Shown here: piece by piece, positions 16,861 to 26,700 of the stretch
Layout of the letters: the number at the start of each line of letters is the position of its first letter
Position numbering within the stretch: the first letter of the stretch is position 1
Position numbers and translations under genes: made by a program
Assembly (NCBI RefSeq): GCF_021375795.1
Contig: NZ_JAEIOI010000001.1
Location: forward strand, 1,302,001 to 1,366,000
Length of the DNA: 64,000 bases
DNA from: Pseudomonas anguilliseptica
GTDB taxonomy: Bacteria > Pseudomonadota > Gammaproteobacteria > Pseudomonadales > Pseudomonadaceae
Direction: 5' to 3'
Notes under the pieces: model-generated
What the model was told of the DNA's origin: nothing
Seen by the model: the letters and a program-made list of their open reading frames with translations, nothing else
Databases searched by the model: none

Positions 16861-18540
16861 ATGGTCATGCGCATCTCCTCGATCCAGGCGTTCAATAACG
16901 GTGTCAGTGGCCTCGGGCGCAACTATTCCAACTTGATCCGCACCCAGGAGCAGATCAGTAGCGGTAACCGCATCCTCACCCCGGCTGACGATCCGGTGGC
17001 CTCGGTACGCCTGCTGCAACTCGAGCAGCAGCAGGCCGTGCTGGGGCAGTACAAGGAAAACCTCACTGCCGCCAAGAACAGCCTGACCCAGGAAGAAACC
17101 ACCATCACCTCCGTCGTCAATGTCCTGCAGCGTATTCGCGAGCTGGCAGTGCAGGCAGGCGGTGGCGCATTGTCGGCGGATGATCGCAAGTCGATTGCCA
17201 AGGAGCTGGCCGAGCGTGAAGACGAGTTGCTTAACCTGATGAACAGCCGCAACGCCCGCGGTGAATACCTGTTCAGCGGTTTTCTTGGCAAGACCGAGCC
17301 GTTTCTGCGTAATCCCGATGGCACCTATTCTTATCAGGGCGACGAAGGGCAGCGCAGCCTGCAGGTCGCAGGTTCCAGTAGTGTGGCAATCAACGACAAC
17401 GGCAAACGTTTGTTTGAGGATGTCAGTAACGCCAACCGCATTCTGAATGCCCTGGGCGTCAATAACCCGGCATTGCCGACCCCGCCGCTGCCGGCGACTA
17501 CCATTCCTGGTATACCGGCGGCAGATCAGCGGGTGTTTATTTCTCCGGGTTTGGTGCAGGACAACCAGGCCTTCAACAGCGATTTCCGTTCAGGTGAGCC
17601 GTATTCGCTGGCCTTTGTCAGCGGCAAAGAGTTTCGCATCTATGACAGCGCTGGTGCCGATGTGACCTCGGAAATTCCGGGTGGCGGCAAGATCGATCCA
17701 CTGGTCAGCGGCGGCAATACCATCAACTTCCGCGGCATGCGCTTTCAGTTGGATGTGGTGTTACAGCCTGGCGATAACGAACTGGATCTCGACAACCTGC
17801 TGGCGGACACTGCCACTGCCGGTGCGCCGGGTATCAATACCCACAGCTTTACCCTGCGCTCGGCACCGACCGACTTTGCCGTCAATCGCTCCTCGACTAA
17901 CACCTCAGCCGCGATCGTGGCACCAGCCGGTATCAGTAACCAGGCCACATTCGACAGCCAGTTTCCGACATCCGGGGTGGTGCTGCGCTTTACCGATGAC
18001 ACCAACTACGAGGTCTATTCCCAGCCGGTTGGCCCAGGCAGCCCTGTACTGGCCACCGGTACGGTAGCTGGGCCATATCCGGCGACCTTCAGTGTATTTG
18101 GTGCCGACTTCACCCTGTCAGCCCCGGCAGCGGTTGCTGGCGGCGACGAGTTCGGCCTGCAGCCACAGTTTCAAGAGCAGCGCAGCATTCTCAACACCAT
18201 CAGCCGCTTGCGTCAGGCGCTGGAATCATCACCGACATCCCCAGCCGGTAACCTCGGTGTACGTAACGAAGTGGCGATTGCCTTGACCAACCTGGATAAC
18301 GGTATGGGCAAGGTCTTGGAAGTGCAGACGGAAATTGGCGCGCGCCTGAACCTGATCGAAACCACCGAGATTGATAACGAGGACGTCACCCTGGTCAACA
18401 AGTCGGTGCAGGCCGACCTGCGCGAACTGGATTACGCCGAAGCGCTTTCGCGCCTTTCATTTCAGACCATCGTTCTTGAGGCTGCGCAGCAGAGCTATGT
18501 GAAGATTGCCGGGTTGAATCTGTTTAATCAGTTGCGCTGA
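16861..18540 (+). CDS. flgL: hook-filament junction protein 3, FlgL
   Basis: Adaptor between the FlgK junction and the FliC filament. N-terminal helix MRISSIQAFNNGVSGLGRNYSNLIRTQEQISSG and C-terminal DLRELDYAEALSRLSFQTIVLEAAQQSYVKIAGLNLFNQL are flagellin-like. At 559 residues it is longer than the 439 I recall for P. aeruginosa; the extra length lies in the surface-exposed middle (about residues 190-440). ATG 16861 has TTGAGG 8 bases upstream; ATG 16867 would be an alternative. Last gene of the flg operon. Confidence 0.95.
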   Translation: MVMRISSIQAFNNGVSGLGRNYSNLIRTQEQISSGNRILTPADDPVASVRLLQLEQQQAVLGQYKENLTAAKNSLTQEETTITSVVNVLQRIRELAVQAGGGALSADDRKSIAKELAEREDELLNLMNSRNARGEYLFSGFLGKTEPFLRNPDGTYSYQGDEGQRSLQVAGSSSVAINDNGKRLFEDVSNANRILNALGVNNPALPTPPLPATTIPGIPAADQRVFISPGLVQDNQAFNSDFRSGEPYSLAFVSGKEFRIYDSAGADVTSEIPGGGKIDPLVSGGNTINFRGMRFQLDVVLQPGDNELDLDNLLADTATAGAPGINTHSFTLRSAPTDFAVNRSSTNTSAAIVAPAGISNQATFDSQFPTSGVVLRFTDDTNYEVYSQPVGPGSPVLATGTVAGPYPATFSVFGADFTLSAPAAVAGGDEFGLQPQFQEQRSILNTISRLRQALESSPTSPAGNLGVRNEVAIALTNLDNGMGKVLEVQTEIGARLNLIETTEIDNEDVTLVNKSVQADLRELDYAEALSRLSFQTIVLEAAQQSYVKIAGLNLFNQLR

Positions 18541-18586
18541 TCCCCCTCCGTAAGCGCACTATCCTTGTGCTTACTCTCGTACTGAG

Positions 18587-18602
18587 TTGGCTAGCATTTT
18601 GC
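18587..18602 (+). promoter_or_regulatory. candidate sigma-54 promoter before the modification island
   Basis: TTGGCTAGCATTTTGC has GG and GC spaced by 10 bases and a T-rich -12 side. It lies 106 bp upstream of the first island gene. If real, it would place the island under RpoN and a flagellar activator such as FleQ. Confidence 0.55.
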
Positions 18603-18707
18603 AAATACCCTAATCAGTGCGGTCTTTGGCCGAATCATTGACGTTTTTTCTGGCGTCACCTGATAAGTTTTCGGGTGTCTTCGGCGTATGCCGAGTACGG
18701 GGCTTTT

Positions 18708-19772
18708 ATGGCGAATGATCTGAAGGTAATCAAAGAGCAAGCCTACGAGGCTTTTGCCGCTGGTGACCTTACTGGCGCGCTGGTGCTTCTTGAACAGGTC
18801 CAGCAGTCCATTGGACTTTATGCCGAACTGGCCAATGATCTGGCCGTGATCCATTACAAATTGGGTGATACACCGAGCGCCCTGCAGTTTTTTCGCCAGG
18901 CCCTGGCACTGCAAGGTGAAGGCGAACATCTGGTTGCCAACAACCTACTTGGTATTCTCGAGCAGCATGGGCAGCAAACAGAATTACCACCCTTGAAACC
19001 TGCACAACGACAACCAGTAGCCGCGGCGGTTTCTCAGAACCGAGCCCCAGCGCCTTATCCCTGCCCTGTATGCAAGCAAGTGAATGTCACGTTTGCTGCG
19101 ATTCCCGAGTTCTATCGAGAGAATGCCCGACGTCATGGTTTCGTGCATTACGGCCAGGGCGAAATGACAGCCCACGATAGCTATACCTGCACGCGTTGCG
19201 GTGCTACTGATCGTGAGCGCTTGTACGTCTATTGGATGGAACTGGAGGTGGCTGCCGGACGTTTGCGTCAAGGCGCCAAGGTCATGCACTTCGCGCCGGA
19301 ACAGGCGATGTCGCGGTTGATCCGTGGCAGCCGTTTTTTCGACTATGCAACCGCAGATTTAGTCATGAAGGGAGTGGACTATCAGGTTGATCTGATGGAC
19401 ATTCCGTTTGCTGACGATGCGTATGATTTCTTTATTTGCAGCCATGTACTTGAACATGTAGCCGATGATGGCAGGGCTATTCGTGAGCTGCGCCGTATCA
19501 CCCGTGGTGGTGGCTGCGGCATTCTAATGGCTCCAATCATCGTTGGTATCGAGCACACTATAGAAGACCCAGGCATTACCGATGACGCCGGACGTTGGCG
19601 TCTTTATGGGCAGAATGATCACGTGCGGTTATACGCCCACGATGATTACGTGCGCAAAATCGAGGACAACGGTTTCAGCGTCGACCAGTACGGTATCGAC
19701 TACTTCGGTGCTGAAGCGTACACGGCAATGGGCCTGAAACCGAGCAGCATTCCCTATATTGCACGCGCATAA
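18708..19772 (+). CDS. TPR/zinc-ribbon SAM-dependent methyltransferase
   Basis: A 354-residue protein with three parts. Residues 1-90 are helical TPR-like repeats (AYEAFAAGDLTGALVLLEQ, AVIHYKLGDTPSALQFFRQAL). Residues 119-164 contain two CxxC knuckles, C119/C122 and C161/C164, that look like a zinc ribbon. Residues 185-330 are a class I methyltransferase (VMHFAPE, VDLMDIPFADDAYDFFICSHVLEHVADDGRAI). Start ATG 18708 gives MANDLKVI. It is the first gene of the island between flgL and fliC, so it probably methylates a flagellin sugar or flagellin itself; the exact target is unknown. Confidence 0.8.
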   Translation: MANDLKVIKEQAYEAFAAGDLTGALVLLEQVQQSIGLYAELANDLAVIHYKLGDTPSALQFFRQALALQGEGEHLVANNLLGILEQHGQQTELPPLKPAQRQPVAAAVSQNRAPAPYPCPVCKQVNVTFAAIPEFYRENARRHGFVHYGQGEMTAHDSYTCTRCGATDRERLYVYWMELEVAAGRLRQGAKVMHFAPEQAMSRLIRGSRFFDYATADLVMKGVDYQVDLMDIPFADDAYDFFICSHVLEHVADDGRAIRELRRITRGGGCGILMAPIIVGIEHTIEDPGITDDAGRWRLYGQNDHVRLYAHDDYVRKIEDNGFSVDQYGIDYFGAEAYTAMGLKPSSIPYIARA

Positions 19773-19870
19773 CGGCATGGTGGGATCGCCTGGCGGATGA
19801 CCTAAGCTTTTGGTGGCGGCTATCCGCAGGTGGTGGTCAATTTAATCGCAGCAGGTAGGGGTGAACTCCC

Positions 19871-20560
19871 GTGGAATCAGATTTCAAGGAATATCCGAAA
19901 ACTCTAGCTCCCGATGACTTCTGGGGGCAGATCAAACGGTCGGTCAATGGCCAGCCTGTTTCGGAAGAACAGATTCAACTGATAATTGCGACCATCAAAA
20001 ATGCGTTGGCCTTCCAGCCAGGCGATCGCCTGCTGGATCTGGCCTGCGGCAATGGCGCTCTATCGCGCTATTTCTTTGATGATTGCGCCGAAGTCTATGG
20101 TGTGGACTATTCAGAGGTGCTGATCGAGGTAGCCAAGCGTTATTTCGAACAGCTACCGCTACGACGTTTCGATCTGGCTGACGTCGGCGAGTACATAACT
20201 GCCGAGACTGATCCGGCGCGTTTTACCAAGGTGCTGTGCTATGGCAGCTTTCCATATTTCCCCGAGGCTACTGCTCGCCTGGTGTTGAACACGTTGTGCC
20301 GCGATTACAGCCAGGTCGAGCGGGTGTTTATCGGCAATCTTCCGGATCTCGCGCGTTATCAGGATTTCTACACCGATGGCCTTGACCATACTGCCGAACT
20401 CAAGCACTACGACTCGAAAATCGGCATCTGGCGCAGTGCCGAAGAGTTTTGCCAATTGGCCGCCGATTGTGGCTGGCAGGCGCATATCCAGCGTATGCCC
20501 AAGGGCTTCTACACGGCGCACTACCGCTATGATGCTCTGCTTGAGCGCGCGCGCTCATGA
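19871..20560 (+). CDS. class I SAM-dependent methyltransferase
   Basis: A 229-residue protein with motif I LLDLACGNGALSRYF (about residues 54-68) and the acidic ribose-binding VYGVDYSE. No membrane segment. Start GTG 19871 is supported by TAGGGG nine bases upstream. The aminotransferase gene overlaps its stop by 4 bp (ATGA), so it belongs to the sugar-modification operon. It most likely methylates a nucleotide-linked or protein-linked sugar (compare VioM/FkbM-type steps in flagellin glycans of other Pseudomonas), but the position methylated cannot be read from sequence. Confidence 0.78.
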   Translation: MESDFKEYPKTLAPDDFWGQIKRSVNGQPVSEEQIQLIIATIKNALAFQPGDRLLDLACGNGALSRYFFDDCAEVYGVDYSEVLIEVAKRYFEQLPLRRFDLADVGEYITAETDPARFTKVLCYGSFPYFPEATARLVLNTLCRDYSQVERVFIGNLPDLARYQDFYTDGLDHTAELKHYDSKIGIWRSAEEFCQLAADCGWQAHIQRMPKGFYTAHYRYDALLERARS

Positions 20561-21753
20561 TGCTCAAGTCCAGTTGTGATGAGCTGGCGCTGCTCGGCGG
20601 ACAACCGCTGTTTGACTTGCCGCGCTCGACGTCGAGCTTGGTTCAGCCGGATTTTGAACGTTTCCTGGAGTATTCGCGCACCTTCTACGAGGCGCATCAG
20701 TTCACCAATAACGGGCCTCTGGTGCAGCAGTTGGAGCGGCGCTTAGCCGAGTTTCACCAAACTAACCACTGTGTGACTTTTTGCAGCGGCTTCTGGGCGC
20801 TGGTGTTGGCGATCAAATGCTTGGCGTTGCCGGGGCGTCGGGAAATCGTTATGCCTTCGCTAACCTATCGGCGTATGGCCGATGTGGCCGCCTGGGCCGG
20901 TCTGGTGCCGCGCTTCTGTGAAGTCGATCCGCATACCCTGGCTTTGAGTGCCGACACGGTGCGTCCGCACTTGAACGAGCAGACTGCGCTGATTCTCGGC
21001 GTGCATCCGATCATGAATTGCTGCGATGCAATTGGGCTGGAGGTGCTGGCCGAGGAAAGCGGCATTCCGCTGTTTATCGATGCCGTTGAGTCGGTCTATG
21101 AAACCTATGCCGGGCGCAAAGTGGGCAATTTTGCTCGAGCCGAGTGTTTCTCGCTGCATGCCAGCAAGCTGCTCAATGGTTTTGAGGGCGGATACATCAC
21201 CACCAACGATGCCGAGTTGGCGGCCAAACTGGTGCGCATGCGTGGTTTCGGTTTTTACACTCCGGATAACGTTCAGGAACTGGGCATGAACGCCAAACTT
21301 AACGAAGTGCATGCGGCCATGGCCTTGGCCGGACTGGATGCTTTGGACGTGCAGGTGGCGCGTAATCATGAGCGTTACTTGGCTTACTGTCAGAAGCTGA
21401 CGGGCTTACCGGGCTTGCGCCTTGTCGAGTTTGACGAAAGTCAGCGGAGTGGATTCAAGAACATCCTGATCGAGTTGCTCGACGATTGGCCACTGTCCAG
21501 GGCGCAAACCCTTAGCCTGCTCAACGCAGAGCGTATTCTCGCCCGCGCCTATTATTCCCCCGCGCTTCATCAGAAACCTACCGATTACCCAACCATCGGC
21601 GGCTCGCTGCCGGTGACCGAGTGGCTCGCCGAACGCTTTGTACTACTGCCTTGCGGCCATTTTGTCGACGAGCATGACATCAATGCCATCGTTGCCATGC
21701 TGGGCTTTCTCCATACCCATGCCGCTGAACTGCGTCAGAGGGTTGTCGTATGA
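20557..21753 (+). CDS. DegT/DnrJ/EryC1/StrS-family sugar aminotransferase, copy 1
   Basis: A 398-residue PLP enzyme of fold type I. The Schiff-base lysine is K204 in LHASKLLNGFEGG, and D175 in FIDAVESVYE is the pyridine-nitrogen aspartate. Such enzymes aminate keto-sugar nucleotides at C3 or C4. The C-terminal AERILARAYYSPALHQKPTDYP resembles enzymes that make dTDP-4-amino-4,6-dideoxy sugars (VioA/QdtB/FdtB group). It overlaps the methyltransferase upstream and the second aminotransferase downstream by 4 bp each. No sugar dehydratase lies nearby; a chromosomal RmlB could supply the precursor. Family certain, regiochemistry inferred. Confidence 0.85.
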   Translation: MMLKSSCDELALLGGQPLFDLPRSTSSLVQPDFERFLEYSRTFYEAHQFTNNGPLVQQLERRLAEFHQTNHCVTFCSGFWALVLAIKCLALPGRREIVMPSLTYRRMADVAAWAGLVPRFCEVDPHTLALSADTVRPHLNEQTALILGVHPIMNCCDAIGLEVLAEESGIPLFIDAVESVYETYAGRKVGNFARAECFSLHASKLLNGFEGGYITTNDAELAAKLVRMRGFGFYTPDNVQELGMNAKLNEVHAAMALAGLDALDVQVARNHERYLAYCQKLTGLPGLRLVEFDESQRSGFKNILIELLDDWPLSRAQTLSLLNAERILARAYYSPALHQKPTDYPTIGGSLPVTEWLAERFVLLPCGHFVDEHDINAIVAMLGFLHTHAAELRQRVVV

Positions 21754-22949
21754 GCGCCGTCGAACTCGCTATCCTCGGCGCCGCGCCTGCGTTCGAGCAG
21801 TCGCTGCCGGTCGGTCAGCTGTATTTTCCCGAATGGTCCGCTTATGAAGCAGCCATGCGCGGCATCTTCGAGCGTCAGTACTACACCAATCAGGGACCGT
21901 TGACCCAGCAACTGGAACAAGTGTTGCAGGAGCGTCTTGGTGTGCGTCATGCCATTTGCGTCACCAATGCCACCATTGGTCTGCTGATGGCCGCCGATGC
22001 TCTGGGCCTGCGCGGTAAGGTTATTACCCCAGCGTTCTCCTTTATAGCCACCTCGCAGTCGCTGACTTGGGCGGGTCTGGAACCGCTGTTCTGCGATGTC
22101 GATTCCTTGACCCATCAGCTCGATCCTGCTCGTGTGGAAGAGCTGCTGGAAGACAACGATGTCAGCGCGATATTGGCGGTCAACTTGTGGGGTGATGTCT
22201 GTGCCCATGACCGACTGCTTCAGCTCGCTGAGCGTCGCGGCGTGCCGCTCTACTACGATTCAGCTCATGCCTTTGGTTGCGCAGTGCAGGGCAGATCGGT
22301 CGGGAACTTTGGTGACCTTGAAGTATTCTCCTTCCACGCCACCAAAGTGTTGAGCGCCGCCGAAGGTGGTTGCGTGTGCACCAATGATGATGAACTGGCT
22401 GCGCGTCTGCGCAATATCCGAAGCAGTTACGGCGCCGGGCACCCGGTGCATGTCAGTCGTACCGCCAACGGCCGCATGTCTGAAGCGCAGGCGGCAATCG
22501 CTTTGCTCAGCCTGGATAATTTCGCTCAGACCCTCGAGCGCAACCGAGAAATTTTCTCGGCCTATCGCGATGCTTTGGCCGGTTTGCCGGGTTTGCGTCT
22601 GATCGAGCCGCAGGCGGTGAGCGTGACCAATTACCAATATGTGGTCTGCGAGATTGATGCCGAATGCTTCGGCCTCAGCCGTGATGAGCTGCAGGCGGTG
22701 TTGCGCGCGGAGAACGTGTTAGCGCGGCGTTATTTTTCCCCCGGCATCCACCGCTGTACGCCCTATGACGAGCGTTACCCGCAGGTGGCAGAACGTCTGC
22801 CAGTAACCGAGGCGTTGTGTACCAAGGTGCTGCAGTTACCGATCGGCCAACCGATAGACGTGACCGGTGCGCGGCTTATCGGTCAAATTGTCCGCACGGC
22901 TCAGGAACAAGCCGCCAGTATTCGCCGCAATATGGGAGGGCTGGGGTGA
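21750..22949 (+). CDS. DegT/DnrJ/EryC1/StrS-family sugar aminotransferase, copy 2
   Basis: A 399-residue PLP enzyme related to its upstream neighbour (same length, same layout, shared ARxYxSPxxH segment near the end) but clearly diverged. K199 in FHATKVLSAAEGG is the catalytic lysine and D170 in YYDSAHAFGC the cofactor aspartate; this copy keeps the classical DSAHAFG motif that copy 1 has lost. It probably acts on a different keto-sugar or position, or forms a pair with copy 1. Start ATG overlaps the previous stop, and its stop overlaps the WbqC start by 4 bp. Confidence 0.86.
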   Translation: MSAVELAILGAAPAFEQSLPVGQLYFPEWSAYEAAMRGIFERQYYTNQGPLTQQLEQVLQERLGVRHAICVTNATIGLLMAADALGLRGKVITPAFSFIATSQSLTWAGLEPLFCDVDSLTHQLDPARVEELLEDNDVSAILAVNLWGDVCAHDRLLQLAERRGVPLYYDSAHAFGCAVQGRSVGNFGDLEVFSFHATKVLSAAEGGCVCTNDDELAARLRNIRSSYGAGHPVHVSRTANGRMSEAQAAIALLSLDNFAQTLERNREIFSAYRDALAGLPGLRLIEPQAVSVTNYQYVVCEIDAECFGLSRDELQAVLRAENVLARRYFSPGIHRCTPYDERYPQVAERLPVTEALCTKVLQLPIGQPIDVTGARLIGQIVRTAQEQAASIRRNMGGLG

Positions 22950-23665
22950 GATTGGGTATCATGCAGCCGTACTTCTTCCCGTACCTCGGTCACTTCGCGC
23001 TGATCGCCCATACCGAACGCTGGGTGGTTTTTGATGTCAGCCAGTACACTCCCAAGTCTTGGATGAGCCGTAACCGCGTGCTGCATCCCCAAGTTGGTTG
23101 GAACTACATCAACGTACCTCTGGCCAACTCATCTATTGCCATTGCGACGCATGAAGCTCGCGTGCAGGACTTGCAAAAGACCCGCGTCAGCGTGCTCGGC
23201 AAGCTGACCCACTACCGGCGCAAGGCACCGTTTTATGAGCAGGTGGTGCAGCTGGTGAATCATACTTTTGACGCGGTGGCGAGTGAGTCGCTGGTCGAAC
23301 TTAACGTGCAGGGGCTGGTGGCGGTATGCGCCTATCTCGAGCTCCCGTTCGATTATTCGGTCTGTTCGGAGCTGGGCTTAGAACTGCAACATATCGACAG
23401 TCCTGGCGGTTGGGCTCCGGAGATCAGCCAGCAGCTGGGCGCTAGCTTCTATCTGAACCCTCCTGGCGGTCGTGATCTGTTCGATCCGCAGGCTTTCTCC
23501 CGTCATGGTATCCAGCTCGGCTTTATGCAATTCGACGAGTTCCGCTATGACACCGGGACTTATGCCTTCGAGTCGGGGCTGTCGGTGCTCGATGTATTGA
23601 TGTGGAACAGCCCGCAGAAAGTGCGCGAAGTGCTGAGCAGTCACTCCCATATTCTCGATGCTTGA
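22946..23665 (+). CDS. WbqC-like family protein
   Basis: A 239-residue protein starting MRLGIMQPYFFPYLGHFALI, the hallmark of the WbqC family found in O-antigen and flagellin modification clusters, with SWMSRNRVLHP and GWNYINVPL further on. Some members are linked to acylation of amino sugars, but the reaction is not established for this one. Start GTG 22946 overlaps the aminotransferase stop (GTGA) and has GGAGGG five bases before it. Position directly after two sugar aminotransferases suggests that it acts on their amino product. Confidence 0.82.
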   Translation: MRLGIMQPYFFPYLGHFALIAHTERWVVFDVSQYTPKSWMSRNRVLHPQVGWNYINVPLANSSIAIATHEARVQDLQKTRVSVLGKLTHYRRKAPFYEQVVQLVNHTFDAVASESLVELNVQGLVAVCAYLELPFDYSVCSELGLELQHIDSPGGWAPEISQQLGASFYLNPPGGRDLFDPQAFSRHGIQLGFMQFDEFRYDTGTYAFESGLSVLDVLMWNSPQKVREVLSSHSHILDA

Positions 23666-23720
23666 AATGAATCGCCGTGGCGCTTTAGCCACCCGCATTG
23701 ATTCACTAAGGAAAACGCAC

Positions 23721-26700
23721 GTGAGCAACCAACCCCTCGTTAGTATCGTGATTCCCTCCTTCAAGCCACGTCACTTCGAGGCGGCGCTGCTCAGTGCGTT
23801 AGCCCAGAGTTATCAACGACTGGAAATCTTGGTCAGCGACGACTGCCCGGACGAGGGTATCCAGCGCATTCTTGAGCGCCATCTCGGGCACAGTCGCCAT
23901 CCGATCAGGGTAATTCGCAACCGGCCAGGTCTTGGTGGACTGATGAACTACACCCAGTGTGTGGTTGAGGCTCAAGGCGAGTTCGTCAAATTCCTTAATG
24001 ATGATGACATTCTGCTGAATGACTGCGTTGCGCGCATGGTCGAGGTGTTTCTCAGCCATTCCGAAGTCAGTTTGGTGACCAGTAAGCGTTTGCTGATCGA
24101 TGAATGCGGGCTACCCCTAGCGGACATTCCGGCCACTTGCAACCCCTTTGTCGAAGACAGTTTGATCCATGGTGAGGATCTCATCTCCTACCTGTCTGAA
24201 GGCCCCATGAATTTTATTGGTGAGCCCAGCACGGTGATGTTCCGCCGTGCGCACCTGGCAGACATCACACCAAACGTCTGTTGCCTTGGTGGTCAGACGG
24301 TGCGCGCCATCAACGACCTAGCCATGTATGTCAACGTGCTGCGTCATGGCGGTTTGGCCTATTTGTGTGAGCCGCTCTCCTGCTTCCGCAAACATGCCGA
24401 GCAGCGTCAACAGCAGGGCGATATGCTGCCGTTGTGGCGCAAGGGTGTGCAGGTCTTTGCTACGCAAATCCGCTCGATGGGGCTTTATCGTCCTCAGCCC
24501 GAAGGTCAGGTTCGTTGCCGTGCGCTCGGAGACCAGGCTGCTGACTGGCATTTATTTGCTTTACGTCAGCGGCTGGCCGATGAGGCGGCGCGTTTACCCC
24601 AAACACAGCCAGTGTTGACCCCTCCAGCGGTTGCCTTACCAGCCACCCTCTGCGACGCAGGCGGTGTTCCTCTTATCGTACCGGACAGGCCTGAATTGGT
24701 ACGTTGGTTGGAAGCACGTCTGCCGACGCCTATACAGAATCAACTAATCAATGACTATCTCTGCCAGCATGCTGGCGGTCCGCGTTTAGGTATTTTGATT
24801 CTTGACCTGCTGGGTGATACGCAGCAGCTAATGAAGACGATTCGTAGCTTAGGTCTGGAACAAGGGCTATACGCCACACTGAAAATCATTGCGCTGACGA
24901 CTGCTGATGCGCCACTGACTCAGCCAGAGGCCAAATTGCACTTCGTTTCCGTCAGGCCGGATGACTACGTAGATGCAATCAACGAGGTGGCGCGGACGGC
25001 TGACGTTGATTGGTTGATGTTGGTTGATGCTGGTGAAGAATTCACCCCTAGCGGCCTGATGATAGCGGCTCTGGAGTTGGTAGATTCAGACGGTTGCCGT
25101 GCCATTTATGGTGATGAGTTGCAGCGTATGGCAGATGGTGCGCTTGGTGCGGCCTTCCGTCCAGGTTTTAACCTGGACATGCTGCTCAGCTTTCCAACTG
25201 TTATGGCGCGGCACTGGTTATTTCGTCGTGAAATCTTCGTCGAGGCGGGTGGCTTTGATGCTCGATTTGCTAGCGCGCTGGAGTTCGAATTACTACTGCG
25301 CTTGATTGAGCAGGGGGGGATGGCTGGGTTTGGTCACGTCGATGAGCCGTTATTGATAACCACTGCTCCCACATTGATAGACAGCGCTGACGAACAGGCG
25401 GCCTTGCTGGCACACCTGCAACGGCGTGGTTATACCGAGTCACGGTTGTTGCCTAGTCTTCCGGGGCGTTATCGCATCCGCTACGGTCATCGCGAGCAGC
25501 CGTTGGTTTCGATCATCGTGCCGACCAAGGACCAGTTGCCAATCTTGCAACGCTGCGTCGAGAGCCTGCTGGAGAAAACCGCTTACGCAAATTACGAGTT
25601 GCTGATTGTCGACAATGCCAGCGAAACGGCTGAAGCGCGTGCCTGGCTTGCCGGTGTGGAACAGATGGGTGAAGAAAAGGTGCGGGTATTGCGTTATCCA
25701 CACCCGTTTAACTACTCGGCTATCAACAATATGGCGGCCCGCGAAGCGCGTGGCGAGTATCTGGTACTGCTGAATAATGACACTGCAATTATCAGCGAGA
25801 CTTGGCTTGACGAACTGCTCAACCATGCTTTGCGCCCTGAGGTGGGAATAACCGGCGCCAAGCTGCTTTATCCGGACGGTAAGATTCAACACGCCGGAGT
25901 TGTGCTAGGGCTGCGCGGGCCAGCCGATCATCCCTTTATTGGCGAGCCGATGAACGCCCCAGGCTATATGCAGCGGCTGGAAGTTGATCAGAATTACAGT
26001 GCAGTTACGGCGGCTTGTTTGATGATCCGTAAGTCTATCTATGAAGCGGTTGGTGGGCTCGATGAGCAGCGCTTTAAAGTGTCTTACAACGATGTTGATC
26101 TGTGCTTGAAGGTTCGTGAAGCCGGCCACTTGATTGTGTGGACGCCGCACTCGGTCGTTATGCACGAAGGTAGTGTGAGTCAAAAACGGATTGAACCGAA
26201 GGCTGCCGAAGCGAAGCGCAAACGCTTCGCTGATGAACAGGATGCAATGTATGAAAAGTGGTTGCCGGCTCTTGCTAGCGATCCTGCCTATAACCGCAAT
26301 CTTTCGCTCAATGGTCGTGGCTTTGATCTTGAGCCGGATGTACAGCTGACCTGGCGTCCGCTTGTTTGGAAGCCGTTACCTGTTGTACTGGCGCATCCTG
26401 CTGATCCCTGGGGCTGCGGTAATTATCGGGTCATCCAACCATTCAAGGTTTTGCGTGAGCAGGGCAAGGTAGATGGAATGCTGTCATACGGTCTTTTGCA
26501 CGCAGTTGACCTGCAGCGTTATGACCCGGACGTACTGATTCTGCAGCGCCAGATTGGCGATGATCGGTTGGAAGCCATGCGTCGGGCTAAGGCGTTTTCT
26601 CGCGCATTCACGGTCTATGAGCTGGACGATTATCTGCCTAATCTGCCAATGAAGAGCGTACATCGCGAACGTATGCCGAAGGATATTTTGCGTTCGTTGC

